From contig OX327702.1 in the NCBI GenBank assembly GCA_946807835.1, positions 7,192,001 to 7,256,000 on the forward strand: a stretch of 64,000 bases of DNA, read 5' to 3'. Below the pieces are notes generated by a model. The model had not been told where the DNA came from. It made no database searches and saw only the letters and a program-made list of their open reading frames with translations. Origin of the DNA: Ailanthus altissimus. Its lineage: Eukaryota; Streptophyta; Magnoliopsida; Sapindales; Simaroubaceae. Below, one piece after another: positions 45,993 through 57,980 of this stretch (position 1 is the stretch's first letter; each line of letters begins with the position of its first letter). A program made the translations under genes and the position numbers.

Positions 45993-47079
45993 TAAATTCA
46001 AGAAACAAAATAAAGTACTTTCAAAGATAACATTACACATCTTAAATAGAGAAGTATCTATTTTCTTTACTTAGTCTATTTTCAAATACAAATTCTATTT
46101 TCTTTACTTGGTTTGTCTTTTTCAAGTAAAATTAAAATATTCAAATCTGGAACTATCCAGAAATTACCTCTTATCCCCTTAAAATATCTTGAATTATTGT
46201 AATGAAGATGAGTACCATCAAAAGAACACTCATATACTCAAGTCAGTGTATGATCAACACAAGTACTAATGCTTCTAATCAAGAGGATAATACTTTTATA
46301 TAATTGTGTAATGCATTTACCCATGGTATTTCTTAATGTCTTTCTTAATGATAGAGTTCAATTCACACTTAATATAATTCTTTTGGTGATAAGATGATGA
46401 TTCCTATTACCTTATCATTATGCATATATGAGATAAAATATTAATCATATAGTACATAGAAGATATCATAAAAGGAATTCATGCTAAAATATGATTCAAA
46501 GAGAAAGAAGTAGTATATTCATACTCTTGTTTCTGTTGGATAATTCTTTTTTTTTTTTACATTTTCTAGAGGGTATTTTGGTCTTTTTCTTCCTTTTGGG
46601 TCTGGTCTAGATCTATTTTCCATGACCAAGCCTTTCTTTTGGGTCGTTTATCTTTTATTGGGCTTGGTTTGCTTTCATTTGAACCTAAATTTGGTTCAGA
46701 TTTTACGAGTTTCATTTATAAGTGGAGTGGGCTTCTAAGCTTATTAATAATAGACCTAACAGATGTCCCCCCACAAATGAAGGAAAAGAAGGGTCTTTGA
46801 ATCATTTCTGAAGGATACTTTTTTCCTTCGTTTCGTCTATTCATCCTATGACACGTGGATATACCTTTTCATAAACTATACCACACCTTAAGTTTCACCT
46901 TTTCAAGTAAAGACAAGACCGTTGACAATGACTACTTCAAACACCAAATCATTGCAATTTTATTCTCGTTTTCAACCTTTGAAATTAGAAAAAACTTCCC
47001 TGAGATTTTCTTCTTCTTCCAAGAAATCTTTTATCCCTTTCTTTCTTCTCATTTCTAGAAAACCAAGAAAATAGCTACA
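45993..47079. other. AT-rich region upstream of the transposon-type ORF
   Basis: No gene to about 46540. From there to 47079 the sequence is T-rich with pyrimidine tracts and contains CACGTG at 46852-46857; this is probably the promoter and leader of the ORF that starts at 47080. Confidence 0.45.
46852..46857. promoter_or_regulatory. G-box CACGTG upstream of the transposon-type ORF
   Basis: CACGTG within atgacacgtggatata, about 220 bp ahead of the proposed start at 47080. This is the core of plant bZIP/bHLH sites. Its function here is unproven. Confidence 0.4.
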
Positions 47080-50000
47080 ATGGTGAGCCCTGTTGAATCT
47101 TTTACTCTAAAGGAACTGCAATCCATCTTTGAATTTCCTCCAGAGGTAGATATTATAAATCTTCTACATAATGAACCTCTTCCCCCTCTTATTTAGGAGT
47201 TCTTGTATATCACAGGTCTTTTCCCATTGCAAGTTCACCTAAATGTCTTTTTACATACTTTAAGATGTATCTCTCTTGAACCATACATTTCCTCCTCTTT
47301 ACATCCCTTTATTATGTGATGATCTATTATAATCTTCACTGTGTCGAGTGGATCTATTATTTTTTCCCCAAAGGTAAGAGAGTTATTGTTTACAGCTTTG
47401 ATAACAAAAACCCAGCTTCGAAAGGTATGTGGTGGTAGATAGCAATGTATAGAAGCTGCCAAAATACTCTTTTAAGGTTCTTACCAACTTTGGGAACTTC
47501 GATCGAAAAATTGACTTGACCTTTCCCAAGATTCCAAGGCGGGAATGGTTTTTAAAGAAAAGTTTTTGGATAAAGTTAATAAATCACATCAATTTTTCTT
47601 ATGTTCACCTTTTATGATACTATGGTCATAGAGAAAGGGTGCATCATCAGCCTTGCACCATGTCCTATTAAGAAGGTCTCTAGACTTTAAATTCATGGGT
47701 GCATGCCTATCTTTCAACTATGAAGCTTATAGGAGGCTCCTTACCCTCCTTGAGACTCTCTCGAATTTGATTCTCTTTCCTCCAAAGATAAATGTCAAAG
47801 TTTGAAGCTCAAATGGTGAGCAGATATATTGTCTTTTTAGATATAACTATTTTTTCCCTAACATTTGTAAGTTCCCTTTTTTCTATAAATAAATAAATAA
47901 AGAAATTTTACTTCCCCTATGCCTTTCTTATAGCTTAATTTATAGTTATGTTTTAGGTACTAATTTTGATTCTATCCGAGTCTTTTCGAAGGGTAGAATA
48001 ATTGATTATTCTGTTAGTCAGTCCCCTTCTAATTTTGACATTTTTCTTACTAATGGTATAAATATGGATTCTGATGAAGATCTTGGAAGAGATCTTTCTA
48101 AAAATCCTATTTCTGTCATTGCTTCAGCACTTTGGAGTCGGTTATTACTGCCAAGTTGCTATGTTCTGCTTCTGTTCTTGGTCAAGAGCAATCTAAGGCT
48201 ATGGCTTTATCACCTGCAGAGCTTTTTGTTACTGTTGGTATAGCTGTTGAAATCCTAATTTCGGTCCTTGACATGCAAGAGGACTTTCTAGATATCCTCC
48301 TAAATGTTTTCAAGAATGCTCTTAAAAGAGTATGGGTTCTGTATAAGCGAAAGGCATCGGAGAAGCCTTACGTGTCAAAGCGCCAAAAATTACATGCTCT
48401 AGATCCTTTTAAAGCTTTTTTTAAGGCCACTATTGTTACCGCTGAAGTCCTTGAGGTCAGCCTATTTACAGTTCTTTTTATGCTCATTTTGTTGGAATTC
48501 CTTAAAATTCTAAGGTTCCCCTATTCTATCAATAGAGATTCCTTTTGATTTCTCTATTGATCTTTCTATAGAGGACCTTATGTCTCTAAGTAAAAAAAAA
48601 AATTATTTTTCCCATTTATCTTTCTTTTCTTTATTTGTTTACTTGATCTTTTTGATTTTATATTTTATTCTTTCCTCTGTTTAGGTGTTGTTGCCTGAGG
48701 CTGGTCCAAGGGGTTTTACTCCCCCCATCAAGACGGGATTAGAAGGAGTAAGTAAGGTTGTCATTATTCTTCTAGTAGTGCCTCCTCCTTTTTAGAGGAT
48801 GGAGCTTAGTGCAAGTGCTTCTTTGCCTTCTTCAAGACTTGCCCCTCTAGAAGAACTGGAGGAGATCCTTAAAATGAGGTAAAAGATTAGCCTAGAGTTT
48901 AATTCTAGGTTCTTAAGGGTTGATGAAGAATTCATTCCAAGTTGGACATTCTTCAAATTGATAGTAAGGCTACTGTGGTGATCTTAGGCTATTTACTTTT
49001 ACTAAGGGGGTTTTGGAGTTGTTCCCTAATATGTTTGCTGTTGATTGGAGTTAGAAGAGTTCGATTTTTACTTTGATGGTAAGCTTTTGTGTCTTTATGG
49101 TACTGATGTTCCATCTATGGATTTCATTTTGATTTTTTTTCATATTGCAGGCCCTCTAAGACTCTATTCTAGCTATGGAAGCTTATGAAAAAAAATAGTA
49201 GGCGGCCAAGAAATATGTGAATAGGCTGCAAGGAGAGTTAGATTCTATAAAGGTGGATAAGATTCTCCTTGATGGTTAGAATCTTATATACCAGTTAAGA
49301 TTGCCCCTAACTTGAAGATGAGTTGAAAAAGGTCTATGATAGTGAATGAGACAAAGTTTTCATTGAAGATCTCTAGAAATCAATTGCGCTTTTTACTGTA
49401 GAGGTGTCAGAACTAAAAATTGCTAATGAGTCACTAGTTTTAGAGCAAACGACTTGTCTGGGTTGCTGTCTGCCAAGAGGCAAGGATAAGTTATTTGAAA
49501 GGTAAGAATACCTCTTTACAAGCTTTCTAAGATGCTTTAGGGTCAAAGTTCAATTTCCCTCAGGAGAGGCTATTATATACTAATTATCAGGTGATAAAGA
49601 AGTATGATAAGTGTAATATCCAATCCCTATTAGTAGTATTGGCGCCTAGATTTTGGTATAGAACAAATAAGACACCGTAGGGTTACTCGATTTTAACCTT
49701 ATTAGAAATATTTTCTTTATAGTGCAGGTGAGAGATATTAGACCTAATTTGGTAATTTCACACTCGATCGGTGCGCCGGATGACCCTAGAATATTTTTAG
49801 AATTTTTCTCTATAAGCTTAGAAAAGAAAATTCTAATTTACTACATGAATTTCCATTTAAGGGTTATGAATGGAACAAGCCTTTGTTGAGAAACATAATC
49901 CATATATTAGAGAATGGACCAATTAGAAGAAATCTCATGGATTGCCAAGTTGAAAGTTCTAGTTAGTTCTTTGAACTATTCTAACTAGATAGTTATAAAT

Positions 50001-52493
50001 GAACTAATTACATAATTAGTTTTTAACTAATGGCAAATTAGAAGTTTTAAGTAAGTTGAAGGGCAAAATGGTAAATTGAGGGAGCACTATATATATGTTA
50101 GAAGTGTGTAGAAATTTGAAGAGAGATCAAAACCAACACTTAGCCAAAACAAAAGAGAGAAATTCGAGCTTCAAAGGGGGGTGCTGCTACAGTGACTACT
50201 CAAGTTTTATTTCATGATTTTTCATGTGTAATCAAGCCTTAAGGTTACAAACCCATCCCTAAGTTCAATTGAAGTCTCTATTAGTGGAAATTCAAGAAAA
50301 AGAGGTAAGAAAAGCATCTTTTATGAGTTTGATAAGTGAGATTTCAAGAATGTTTTAATTGATGTCCTTATGTGTATTCTTGGCTTAGATTGAGTTGAAT
50401 TCTAGTTTGGAGCTTGAAGGAGTCATCAATTTGAAGAAATTGGCAAGGTGAGAATTAGGGTTTTTGGTGATTTTGTTGTAGAGATTTCAATTGATTGTAA
50501 TTAGGGCTTTAGAATGAAATTGGCATGATTTTATTGTAATTGGAACAAGAAATTGAGAAAAGGAATGTGTTAGAACCTAGGGTGAAAATTCTGCCACTGT
50601 AGGGAAGTTAGGAATTGAGTGGTGTTTTAATTGAATTGTTGTGTGTAAATGATGCATATTGTGAATTGAATATATATGGTTGATGAAAAAATCCAAAAAT
50701 GAAGAAAATGGGACATAATTGTCCATGTTGGAAAGGTGAAGGGCAAGTATGTCCAATCAAATTATAAGGTGTTCAATAATTTTCAGGGCACCGGATGGTG
50801 AGTTAGTTTCGATTATGGCTCCGTAACTAAAATCGGGAAGTAGTTTACATCCGGGCTTTGTATGCCGATTAGGGCATTTAGTAGTTAAACGAGATTCTAG
50901 TGTTCGATTTGGTTCTAAATGTCTTTTATGGCGCGTAGGTGAGGATAACCGAGAACGTTAACGGGAGCAGGAATCGGGAGCGAAATTGAGCGCGGAGCGG
51001 TTGTGAGTGGAAATCTGCCATTTCTTTTACTTTTCGGTTATTATATTTTCGCACAATGACTATGTATGTTTTATGAGCTTTTGATGCATAAACATGATTT
51101 ATGATCTTGATATATTCATAGACATGCTTTTACATGATCGATTTGTGAAACAGTTTAAAAATTTCTGCATTTGTTTTAAGGCCATTGGTACCCTCAGATT
51201 ATAGTGGTGATGATTGTATTAGACCCGGCCGGTATATCCCGTGCACATGGGCAGGTCTTGGGGGTGTGTCACTAACTCCGGGAAGTCGGGATGTCGAGTC
51301 ATGTGAGTCGCTTTATGTGTACGGGATATTGTCTCGCTATATCCATGCGATGTAGGATTCCGCTGCGTAGCCAGTGAGATGTCTTGAGATGTCACTATGG
51401 GTGCTGCTAGTTGAGGTGCCCTGTGACCTACTCGCGTATGCGGTGCTAGTTGAGTCGCTGCGTGGGGTTTAGGGTTACCATTGGTACAGTTTAGAAAGAA
51501 AATGGCCTAGCGAGGATTTTACTAGTTTTCGATTTACCGATAGCATTTATGCATTTATATGCACACAGCAGTTATTATGTTATACAGATTCTGAATATAG
51601 TTTTCCAAAGATGTAGATAAAACCCGCTCGGCAAGATTTCATTAGCATATGATATTAGAAACCGTTTTACAATTTTACATCCGTTTTAGAAGCATAATTT
51701 CTGCATGTACTTTAGAAATTGCTATCTTTGTATAATATTCTTATAATTGAATTCTCATTTACACTCACTGAGCTCCTTTAGCTCACTCATTTTATGTTTT
51801 ATGTTTTAAACCCCTTTCCCAGGTGCAGGTCTCGGAACGCAAGCTGCTGATTCTCCTATCGCCGAGTAGTGGGCCGAATCCAAAGATAATTTTTGTACAT
51901 GTAAATGTGCTAATAGCACTCTTTACTTTATGCATAATAGTTATAGGCATGTATATTTGTAAGTATGTGTTGAATCAAGAAGAAGAGATTTCCAATTTAT
52001 GATGATCGTTTTTACTTTTTATGATTATGCTTATTTTGTGATTTACACGAAATAATTGAGTTGTGTTGGATTTGAGTTGAAAAGGACCGGAGGTCCGAAT
52101 TGGTAGAATTGAGATGTGTTGGAATTAGAAGTGAAATTTATTTGCAGGTTTATATAGATTTTCCGAAAAACAGGGGAAACTCTGTCTGTTTGTGTTTAAA
52201 ACTAAGATGTCATTTTCATGTATATTACTAGATCTTCTTAGTAGTAACAAGAATTAAAAAGGGGTTCGCCTCACGGAATTTCTTAATTTACCCAGTTAGG
52301 TTCGGAGGAACTTCCGTCGGGGTGCCCGGCAGGGCCGCTGGGATCTATAGTAGAGGGTCTCGGGTCAGGTCCTGTCAATAATCTTCGGATTACTACCAAC
52401 CATGTTGACATTAGTGCCAATTTTCTCAAGGTATTCGAAGGGAAGGTCCAAGATTTAAAGCATATAGTTAGAAAGTTTTGATTCTAAAATCAA
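47080..52493 (+). pseudogene. Transposon-type ORF remnant ('gypsy-type' N-terminal domain, C-terminal coiled coil)
   Basis: A start in good context (acaATGG, 47080) opens MVSPVESFTLKELQSIFEF and later LYITGLFPLQVHLNVFLHTL, resembling the N-terminal domain called 'putative gypsy type transposon' in plants. Exon-like pieces continue: about 47957-48120 (GTNFDSIRVFSKGRI), 48132-48548 (an open frame of 138 codons), about 48690-49080 (PLEELEEILKMR), and a coiled coil from about 49190 (AAKKYVNRLQGELDSI). The frame is interrupted at 49612 by a solo LTR and resumes after it, ending at HIVRKF with a stop near 52480. Numerous stops. The family name reflects annotation habit; a true link to Gypsy elements is unproven. 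Confidence 0.55.
49607..52382 (+). mobile_element. Solo LTR (2.77 kb) with near-perfect 5-bp duplication
   Basis: The LTR is 49612-52377, starting TGTAATATCCAATCC and ending GGGTCAGGTCCTGTCA. The flanks are ataag (49607-49611) and ataat (52378-52382), one mismatch. Ignoring the LTR and one flank restores a continuous frame across the site (K-K-Y-D-N-L-R). The TGTAA..CC start, a TATATATAT box at 50088-50096 and the GTCAGGTCCTGTCA end fit large plant Gypsy (chromovirus-type) LTRs. It holds a more GC-rich block at about 51180-51480. Confidence 0.88.
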
Positions 52494-53524
52494 GTTAGAG
52501 TATGGCGGCATCTCTAAATGAGCAGTGGAAGACTCATAATGAAACCATGAAAGTCTATTACAAATGTCAAGTTACTCTGTCATCAGCTTAAAGCTTCTGT
52601 AGAGGGTTTCGATCCAAGAAGGGACCTTTAGTTTACCAAGAGCTTTTAAAGGATTATAATTAGGATTTAGACTTGTACAGAGGGTAGTTTTTAAGCATTA
52701 CGAGGATGATTGCCACGATTATGTTAAAGAGGGAGCCTCTGAAGCTAACCTTGATACAGCCCAGTCTTTAGAGATGATTTGGAATAGTTTTATTTTGCAT
52801 TATTGATGCTTTGTACTCTAAACTAGATCATTTAATGAAAAAATGACTTTAGTCTTTGTATCTATGTGTCTTGCCTTGAAGTTTTTTTTTTTGGTTTGCA
52901 TATTTATCAAAGGTAAAGAGTAAAGTGAAAGGAATTCCATTCCTTTTGAACTCTGTCATTTCTATACCTTTAATATTCTAAACTTAAAAAAAAATTCAAA
53001 TTGAAAGAAAGGTGACAAAATTCTGTTTTGCCTTGATCCTTCCTTCTAACTTTAAACTCAAATTTTTTTTTGAATCTTAAAACTCTAGAATCTAAAGGAA
53101 TTTGAAGGTTAAAAGGAAGTTTGTTGAGAACCTTCTCCTTATTTAAAATCTGGAGAATTTTTTAGGGTTGAGAAGGTTTAGTGAGAACCTTCTTTTTCTC
53201 TATCCTTTTTGTTTTCTTGATATTTGAGTATGCTTAAGGGATGAGAGAATGGTGGAAGGGTCCTTCTTATCCTTGGGTCTTTTTCTATTTTTGGAACTTT
53301 GGATATTGGCAAAAGAGCGAGCGGAGGGTGATGGTAACCTTTTTCCTCTCAAAAGTTCATTTATTTTTTTAATTTTGATATTGTTAACGGGTAATAGGAA
53401 GGCAATGAGACCTTATTTCCTTGTTATATCTTTCTTTATGTCTCTATTTCTTATAGAGAGAATGTACTAATAAAAGCGTAGTGAGACATTTTTTCCTCGT
53501 TGAATCTTTCTTTATGTCTTTGTT
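52494..53524. other. 3' flank of the transposon-type ORF
   Basis: Stop-ridden sequence that may still belong to the ORF's 3' part until about 52800, then T-rich DNA. Two related 76-bp-spaced units (about 53405-53470 and 53480-53550, with 'atctttctttatgtct') lead into the 59-bp array. The open frame at 53249-53470 is not supported. Confidence 0.45.
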
Positions 53525-54118
53525 TCTCGTGGAGGGAAGGTACTAAATGCTTTAATCCCTTAAGGAGGCTCATATATTATATACTCACTAACGAAATGTA
53601 TTGAATACTCCAGTCTCTCTGGAAGGCTTATATAACTGTAGCATTTACAGAAGGAAGAAACAAGGTACTCTAGTCCCTCTAGAAGACTTATGCAACTATA
53701 TAATTTCGAAGGGAATGTATCAAGTACTCTAATCCCTCCAGAAGTCTTATGAAGTTATATGCTTACAAAGGAAAGATATCAGATACTCCAATCCCTCTAA
53801 AAGACTTCTAAAACTATATGCTTGCAAAGGGAATATACTAGGTACTCTAGTCCTTACCAAAAGGCTTATAAAACTATATACTTACGGAGGAAAGGTACTA
53901 GGTACTCTAGTCCCTTCGAAAGTCTTTTGGAATTGTATTCTTGTGGAGGAAAGGTACCAAGTACTTAAATCCCCATGAAAGACTTATGAAACTGTAATGC
54001 TTGCAGAGGGAAGGTACAAGATACTCTAGTCCCTCCGAAAGTCTTATGAAACTGTATACTTGTGGAAGAAAGGTACCATGTACTCCAGTCCCTCTAAGTT
54101 ATTTGAGGTATGAAAGGA
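53525..54118. repeat. 59-60-bp tandem repeat, about ten copies
   Basis: The word 'tactc' of each unit falls at 53606, 53666, 53725, 53784, 53843, 53903, 53962 (tactt), 54022 and 54081, so spacing is 59-60 bp. The unit reads roughly 'ggaaggtac.aggtactctagtccctc.gaaagtcttatgaaactatatacttg.gga'. Copies are diverged but phase is strictly kept. Confidence 0.92.
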
Positions 54119-54128
54119 AGGTACAAGG

Positions 54129-56224
54129 TGAAAGTGCACTGTGTGTAGGGTAAGCGTGTACATTTTCTAATTTTTTAATTACACATCACACATGCATAAA
54201 TAAGTGCAGTGGAATATAAATAAATATCTCATTACACAAATGAGATATTAGAGAACTCACCCTGGAAGCATGTCTTGCGCAGTTCTAGTCTAAGACTTAG
54301 TAGGATCCTTTGAGCTAGAATAATAGCCTTGTTACTCGCTGAAATTATCTAAACTTAGAAGCAAATTTTGCTTCATTGTATCTCTTGAACCTTTCTCTAT
54401 TTTTACTCACATTTTTCATATCATTCACTTATAATTTCAAGCAAATAAAACTAGCATTTTATAGTAACTTTTGTTGCCCAATGGTCCAATTAAATTCCAA
54501 AGCATGAAGTTAGGAACTTCATGCTTACATTTTAGCTTGGTGGCTTATAAGTGGAGTTGGCCGAATATAAAGGAAATAAGTGGCCTTTTTTTTTTCAAAT
54601 GCTATTAAACAATGACACCATTTACTTCCATTTAATAAATTAATGGCTAAATGTGTTTTCATTGCTATATTTACAAATGATTTCCATTGGCAAAATTTTG
54701 TATCTCGTACAATTATTAAAAAAACAATTCACTTGGCCACTAGAATATGCTTTTAAATGAAAAAGCTAAATTTGCTTTCAAATGCTTAATTTTATTTGTT
54801 TCATTTTCATTTGATAATTAACTATCAACACTGAATAATTAAATGGGCCAATAAAACCATGCCACATGTCATGCCCTAACAAATTAATGGTATGATATGT
54901 GACATCCAATAGAAAGGTAAAAGTAGCAAGACTCATTTGAGATCCCGAGCTTAACACTTAAACCCTATGATCTCCTTGTGAGACGTTAAAATAATTTTAA
55001 TTTTGAGAACTTCTTAGATTGAACTATTCAATCTAATATGCTACTTCAATGTACAATGAGTATACTTTGTATAGTGAGACTCTCTAAGTTCAGACCTATT
55101 TTGTCTTACAAAACTCTTTCGTAAGTCCATAAACGTTGCCCTACATATACGTTATAGAAATAACAAAACAACATGATGAACCATATAAGTTGAGGTTAAT
55201 GCATATTCATATAATCCTTCTATAATTTATATCCTAGAAGAGCAGAGATATAAATCATTACCGTCAAGTTTCCATATGCTCAACTCTAGAAGTTATCTCT
55301 AGATTCGTACTACTATAAATAATATTCGTTAACACTTTTGCGATATTATTTCTTACACAAGAAAAATTTTTCCCAGGTGAATTATTTATGCCCATAAGAC
55401 TTTTAAAAATACAATCTTTGAGTATCTGGGTATACTACTCACTCATATGAGTTGACAGATCTCAAATCTACATACACTGGACTCCATGACCATCAGACCA
55501 TACCTAGCAACACTAGCGGCCAGACCATAAAAGGTCTCTAATATATGTGGAACCTAAGTTTTATGGATTACTCACAAACCCACCATGGTGCTCAGGTCTA
55601 AGAATCATTAATACTACTCAACTTGAAATGATCCTTTATTGACGACTTTATGAGATATCTATCGGATATATTAATTTAGCCCGTTCAGTGCCCAGTTCTT
55701 ATTGAATACCTGCATGCCTATACAAACTTCCACTAAGATTATGGTCAGCTAAGAACATCTATCTGTACTATACAGATATAGACATACACTGATCTATATA
55801 AAATAAGGTTTCCACCGACAGACCTGTATTAGTGAAAATAGATCAAGAACATAATGTTTGAGAATATACTTGCATAATGATATTTTCTAAACCCCATTGC
55901 AATCCTTTGCAACTATGTCATTACTAGCATACCTTCAGGTCTTTGTCCCATTTCAGACAAGGATCTAACTTCTTAGATCTAGTTGACTCTTATAACCTGC
56001 TAACTCTTAGCATTTATAACTCTCTATACTGCTAACTCTTAGCCCTGGTCTAAACTCTTTTAGACTAGATCTGAACTCCTTCAAATCATATAATGTCTAA
56101 AATATTACAAGCATCTTACCATATATTTAATATTAATAATTTTATTCGAAATGTTTATTGTATAAATATTAAACAATTACTATTTATACAATATTAGAAT
56201 GACATGTAAATACCTTTTTTAACA
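54129..56224 (-). mobile_element. 3' LTR of a truncated Copia element
   Basis: It starts tgaaagtgcactg (about 54129) and ends ttttttaaca at 56224 (minus strand TGTTAAAAAAGG), next to a purine tract (minus GCAAGTAGGAGT, 56225-56236). It is a member of the same LTR group as 28022-30060: shared blocks include the 'caccatggtgctcaggtc' block, the 'cctgcatgcctatac' block and 'cagatatagacatacactgat'. Confidence 0.82.
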
Positions 56225-56715
56225 ACTCCTACTTGCTTTAGTTCTAATCACTATGATATCTAATACTTATCATCTCCATATATTTCTCAAGCATATTAGA
56301 AGTTAAGGCTTGAGTGTGTCTGCTGTATTATTTATGGTATATATCCTAGATAGTATTACAGCTCTTATAACTAAGAACTTTCTAATTATATGGTATTCAA
56401 AGTCCACATGATCAAAATTTTGGTATGCCTTATGTCTTCTTAGCTTGAGCAATTATCCTATTATTATTGCATTTAGTGAGCTATGATCCATTGAGTTTAA
56501 AACTATTCTAAGCTCTGCAACTAACTTTTATACTCATAGAACTTCTTTGTAAGCTACTCAAACCGTAACATATTCTGCCTCTAAGGTAGAATTAATTGTA
56601 GATATTTATATAGCACTCTCAACTAACTACAGTACCAATGAAAAGAAATATATAACCAGATGTAGACTTTCAATCATCCGGACTAGACTAAAAAGTCTAA
56701 GTCTATGTGAAGAGA
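56225..56715 (-). pseudogene. Copia RNase H end, truncated
   Basis: Minus strand: ALTSNMLEKYMEMISIRYHSD (about 56310-56250) matches the extreme C-terminus of Copia pol (compare SMGIRYHGDW in the 30 kb element). Upstream, degenerate RNase H sequence reaches about 56700 and then stops abruptly against Gypsy sequence, so the element is truncated. Confidence 0.75.
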
Positions 56716-56726
56716 CTTAGGAGTTT

Positions 56727-56848
56727 CTTTGTTCAAGTTCGTATAATATACATAAACCCTTTATTTTTCAATGATCCTTGGGTGTTGCTTTGTTCAAGTT
56801 CGTGAAATATATGAAAACCCTTTATTTTTTATTCTTTCTAGGCACTAC
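56727..56848. repeat. 61-bp tandem duplication at the Copia/Gypsy junction
   Basis: The phrase 'ctttgttcaagttcgt' begins at 56727 and again at 56788, each followed by '(a/g)aa..tat..a.aaaccctttattttt'. It sits exactly where Copia sequence ends and Tat-type Gypsy begins. Confidence 0.75.
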
Positions 56849-57150
56849 CATGATGTTTGCTAACCAATCGGGGTAATGCACTTCTTTAATGAAGGCTACT
56901 TTGAGGATCCTGTCTACTTCCTCATTGAGCTTGTGTGTTATGACTTGTGGACTAATTTTAGGCATGACCCTATGTGACAAGGAAAAGATATCTTGGTTTT
57001 GTTATAGAAGTCGAACATGAACCTCTCTTTTCGTTTTGTTTAGTATGGTTCTGATCCTTACTTTCCGGTTTGGCTGCAATGGGTTAAGTGTCACCTCTTT
57101 TATTTCTTCTATGTGAAAAGAAATATATTCTTCTACTTTGTCTTTTTCTT
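56830..57150 (-). pseudogene. Tat-type Gypsy reverse transcriptase, N-terminal scrap
   Basis: Minus strand: KVRIRTILNKTKREVHVRLL, SHRVMPKISPQVITHKLN, then KVAFIKEVHYPDWLANIMVV. This is the start of a Gypsy RT (AFIREVHYPEWLANVVLV in relatives). The 'KPVKQKRRKFAPERQ' stretch between the two motifs is missing. The remainder of RT and everything downstream is gone. Confidence 0.85.
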
Positions 57151-57439
57151 GAGGTAACTCCTTCGGCCAAACATCCTGTAATCACTATTATTGTTGGGGA
57201 TCCCCCAATTGTTGAGGGGAACACCTATTTCTTTGATTAGGTCTCTTCCTACCTCGACGGGATGTTCTTCCCTCGCAACAAAGTTCTTTTTGGCTTATTT
57301 TTGGATTTTAGAGAATTGGCATAACATTGCTTTACTTTAACCTATTCCCCTTTGATATCTATTGTCAGTCTTTCTTTTGCTAATGTACATCTTACCACTT
57401 AATGAAGGGTGAAAGGTACTGCTTCTATGTAACAGATTC

Positions 57440-57980
57440 AGAACCTTCTAATGACGGCGTTGTATGTTAATGGAGCGTCTATTATTAGATAGTCTACATT
57501 CAGAACGTCTTCTGCTACACTTTAGATCCTTTCAATACTATCAGCTCAGTTTGACATATACAGATATCTTGTTTCACTAGGCCCATCATTTTGAAGGTGT
57601 CTTAAAAAATGATGTTTGTACTACTTCCATCATTTATTAATACTCTTTTGACAAGGTTCCTAACTATATTAAGTGTGATAACAAGGGGGTTTAAATATGG
57701 TAGCATGATGTTTGTCAAATCTTGTCATGAGAATGTAATCTTTCATTAATCTTGCTCTATTGTGATAATACTTGTTTTTTGTATCTTTGTCACCCTTCAG
57801 AATAACAGCTTTCATTATTTGTCCATTCCTACTCACTCTAGAGGTATGTTGTGTAGGATCTCTATAATGTGATGGTTTACCATTGCATGGCAACTTTAGC
57901 TTCCTCTAATTCTTTAATGGGTCCTCCATTCTCTAATGGTCTTTTTATCATGAAAAAGACTTCAGTCTCGTTGTAGGCGT
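57440..57980 (-). pseudogene. Tat-type Gypsy aspartic protease remnant
   Basis: Minus strand: LMTRFDKHHATIFKPP (about 57735-57690), then NLVKRVLINDGSSTNIIF (about 57660-57610) where relatives have RVLVDxGSS. The catalytic Asp position reads Asn. A 'VDYLIIDAPLTYNAVI' block (about 57500-57450) corresponds to the conserved FLVVDxPSAYNAILGR region. Confidence 0.8.

Noticed and set aside
48132..48548. 138-codon plus-strand frame considered as an independent gene
   Set aside because: It sits between stop-ridden, same-strand pieces of the transposon-type ORF and is better read as one of its exons; its hydrophobic C-terminal end probably runs past the splice site.
53525..54118. 59-bp periodic array considered as a CRISPR array
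   Set aside because: Continuous minisatellite without unique spacers, eukaryotic context.
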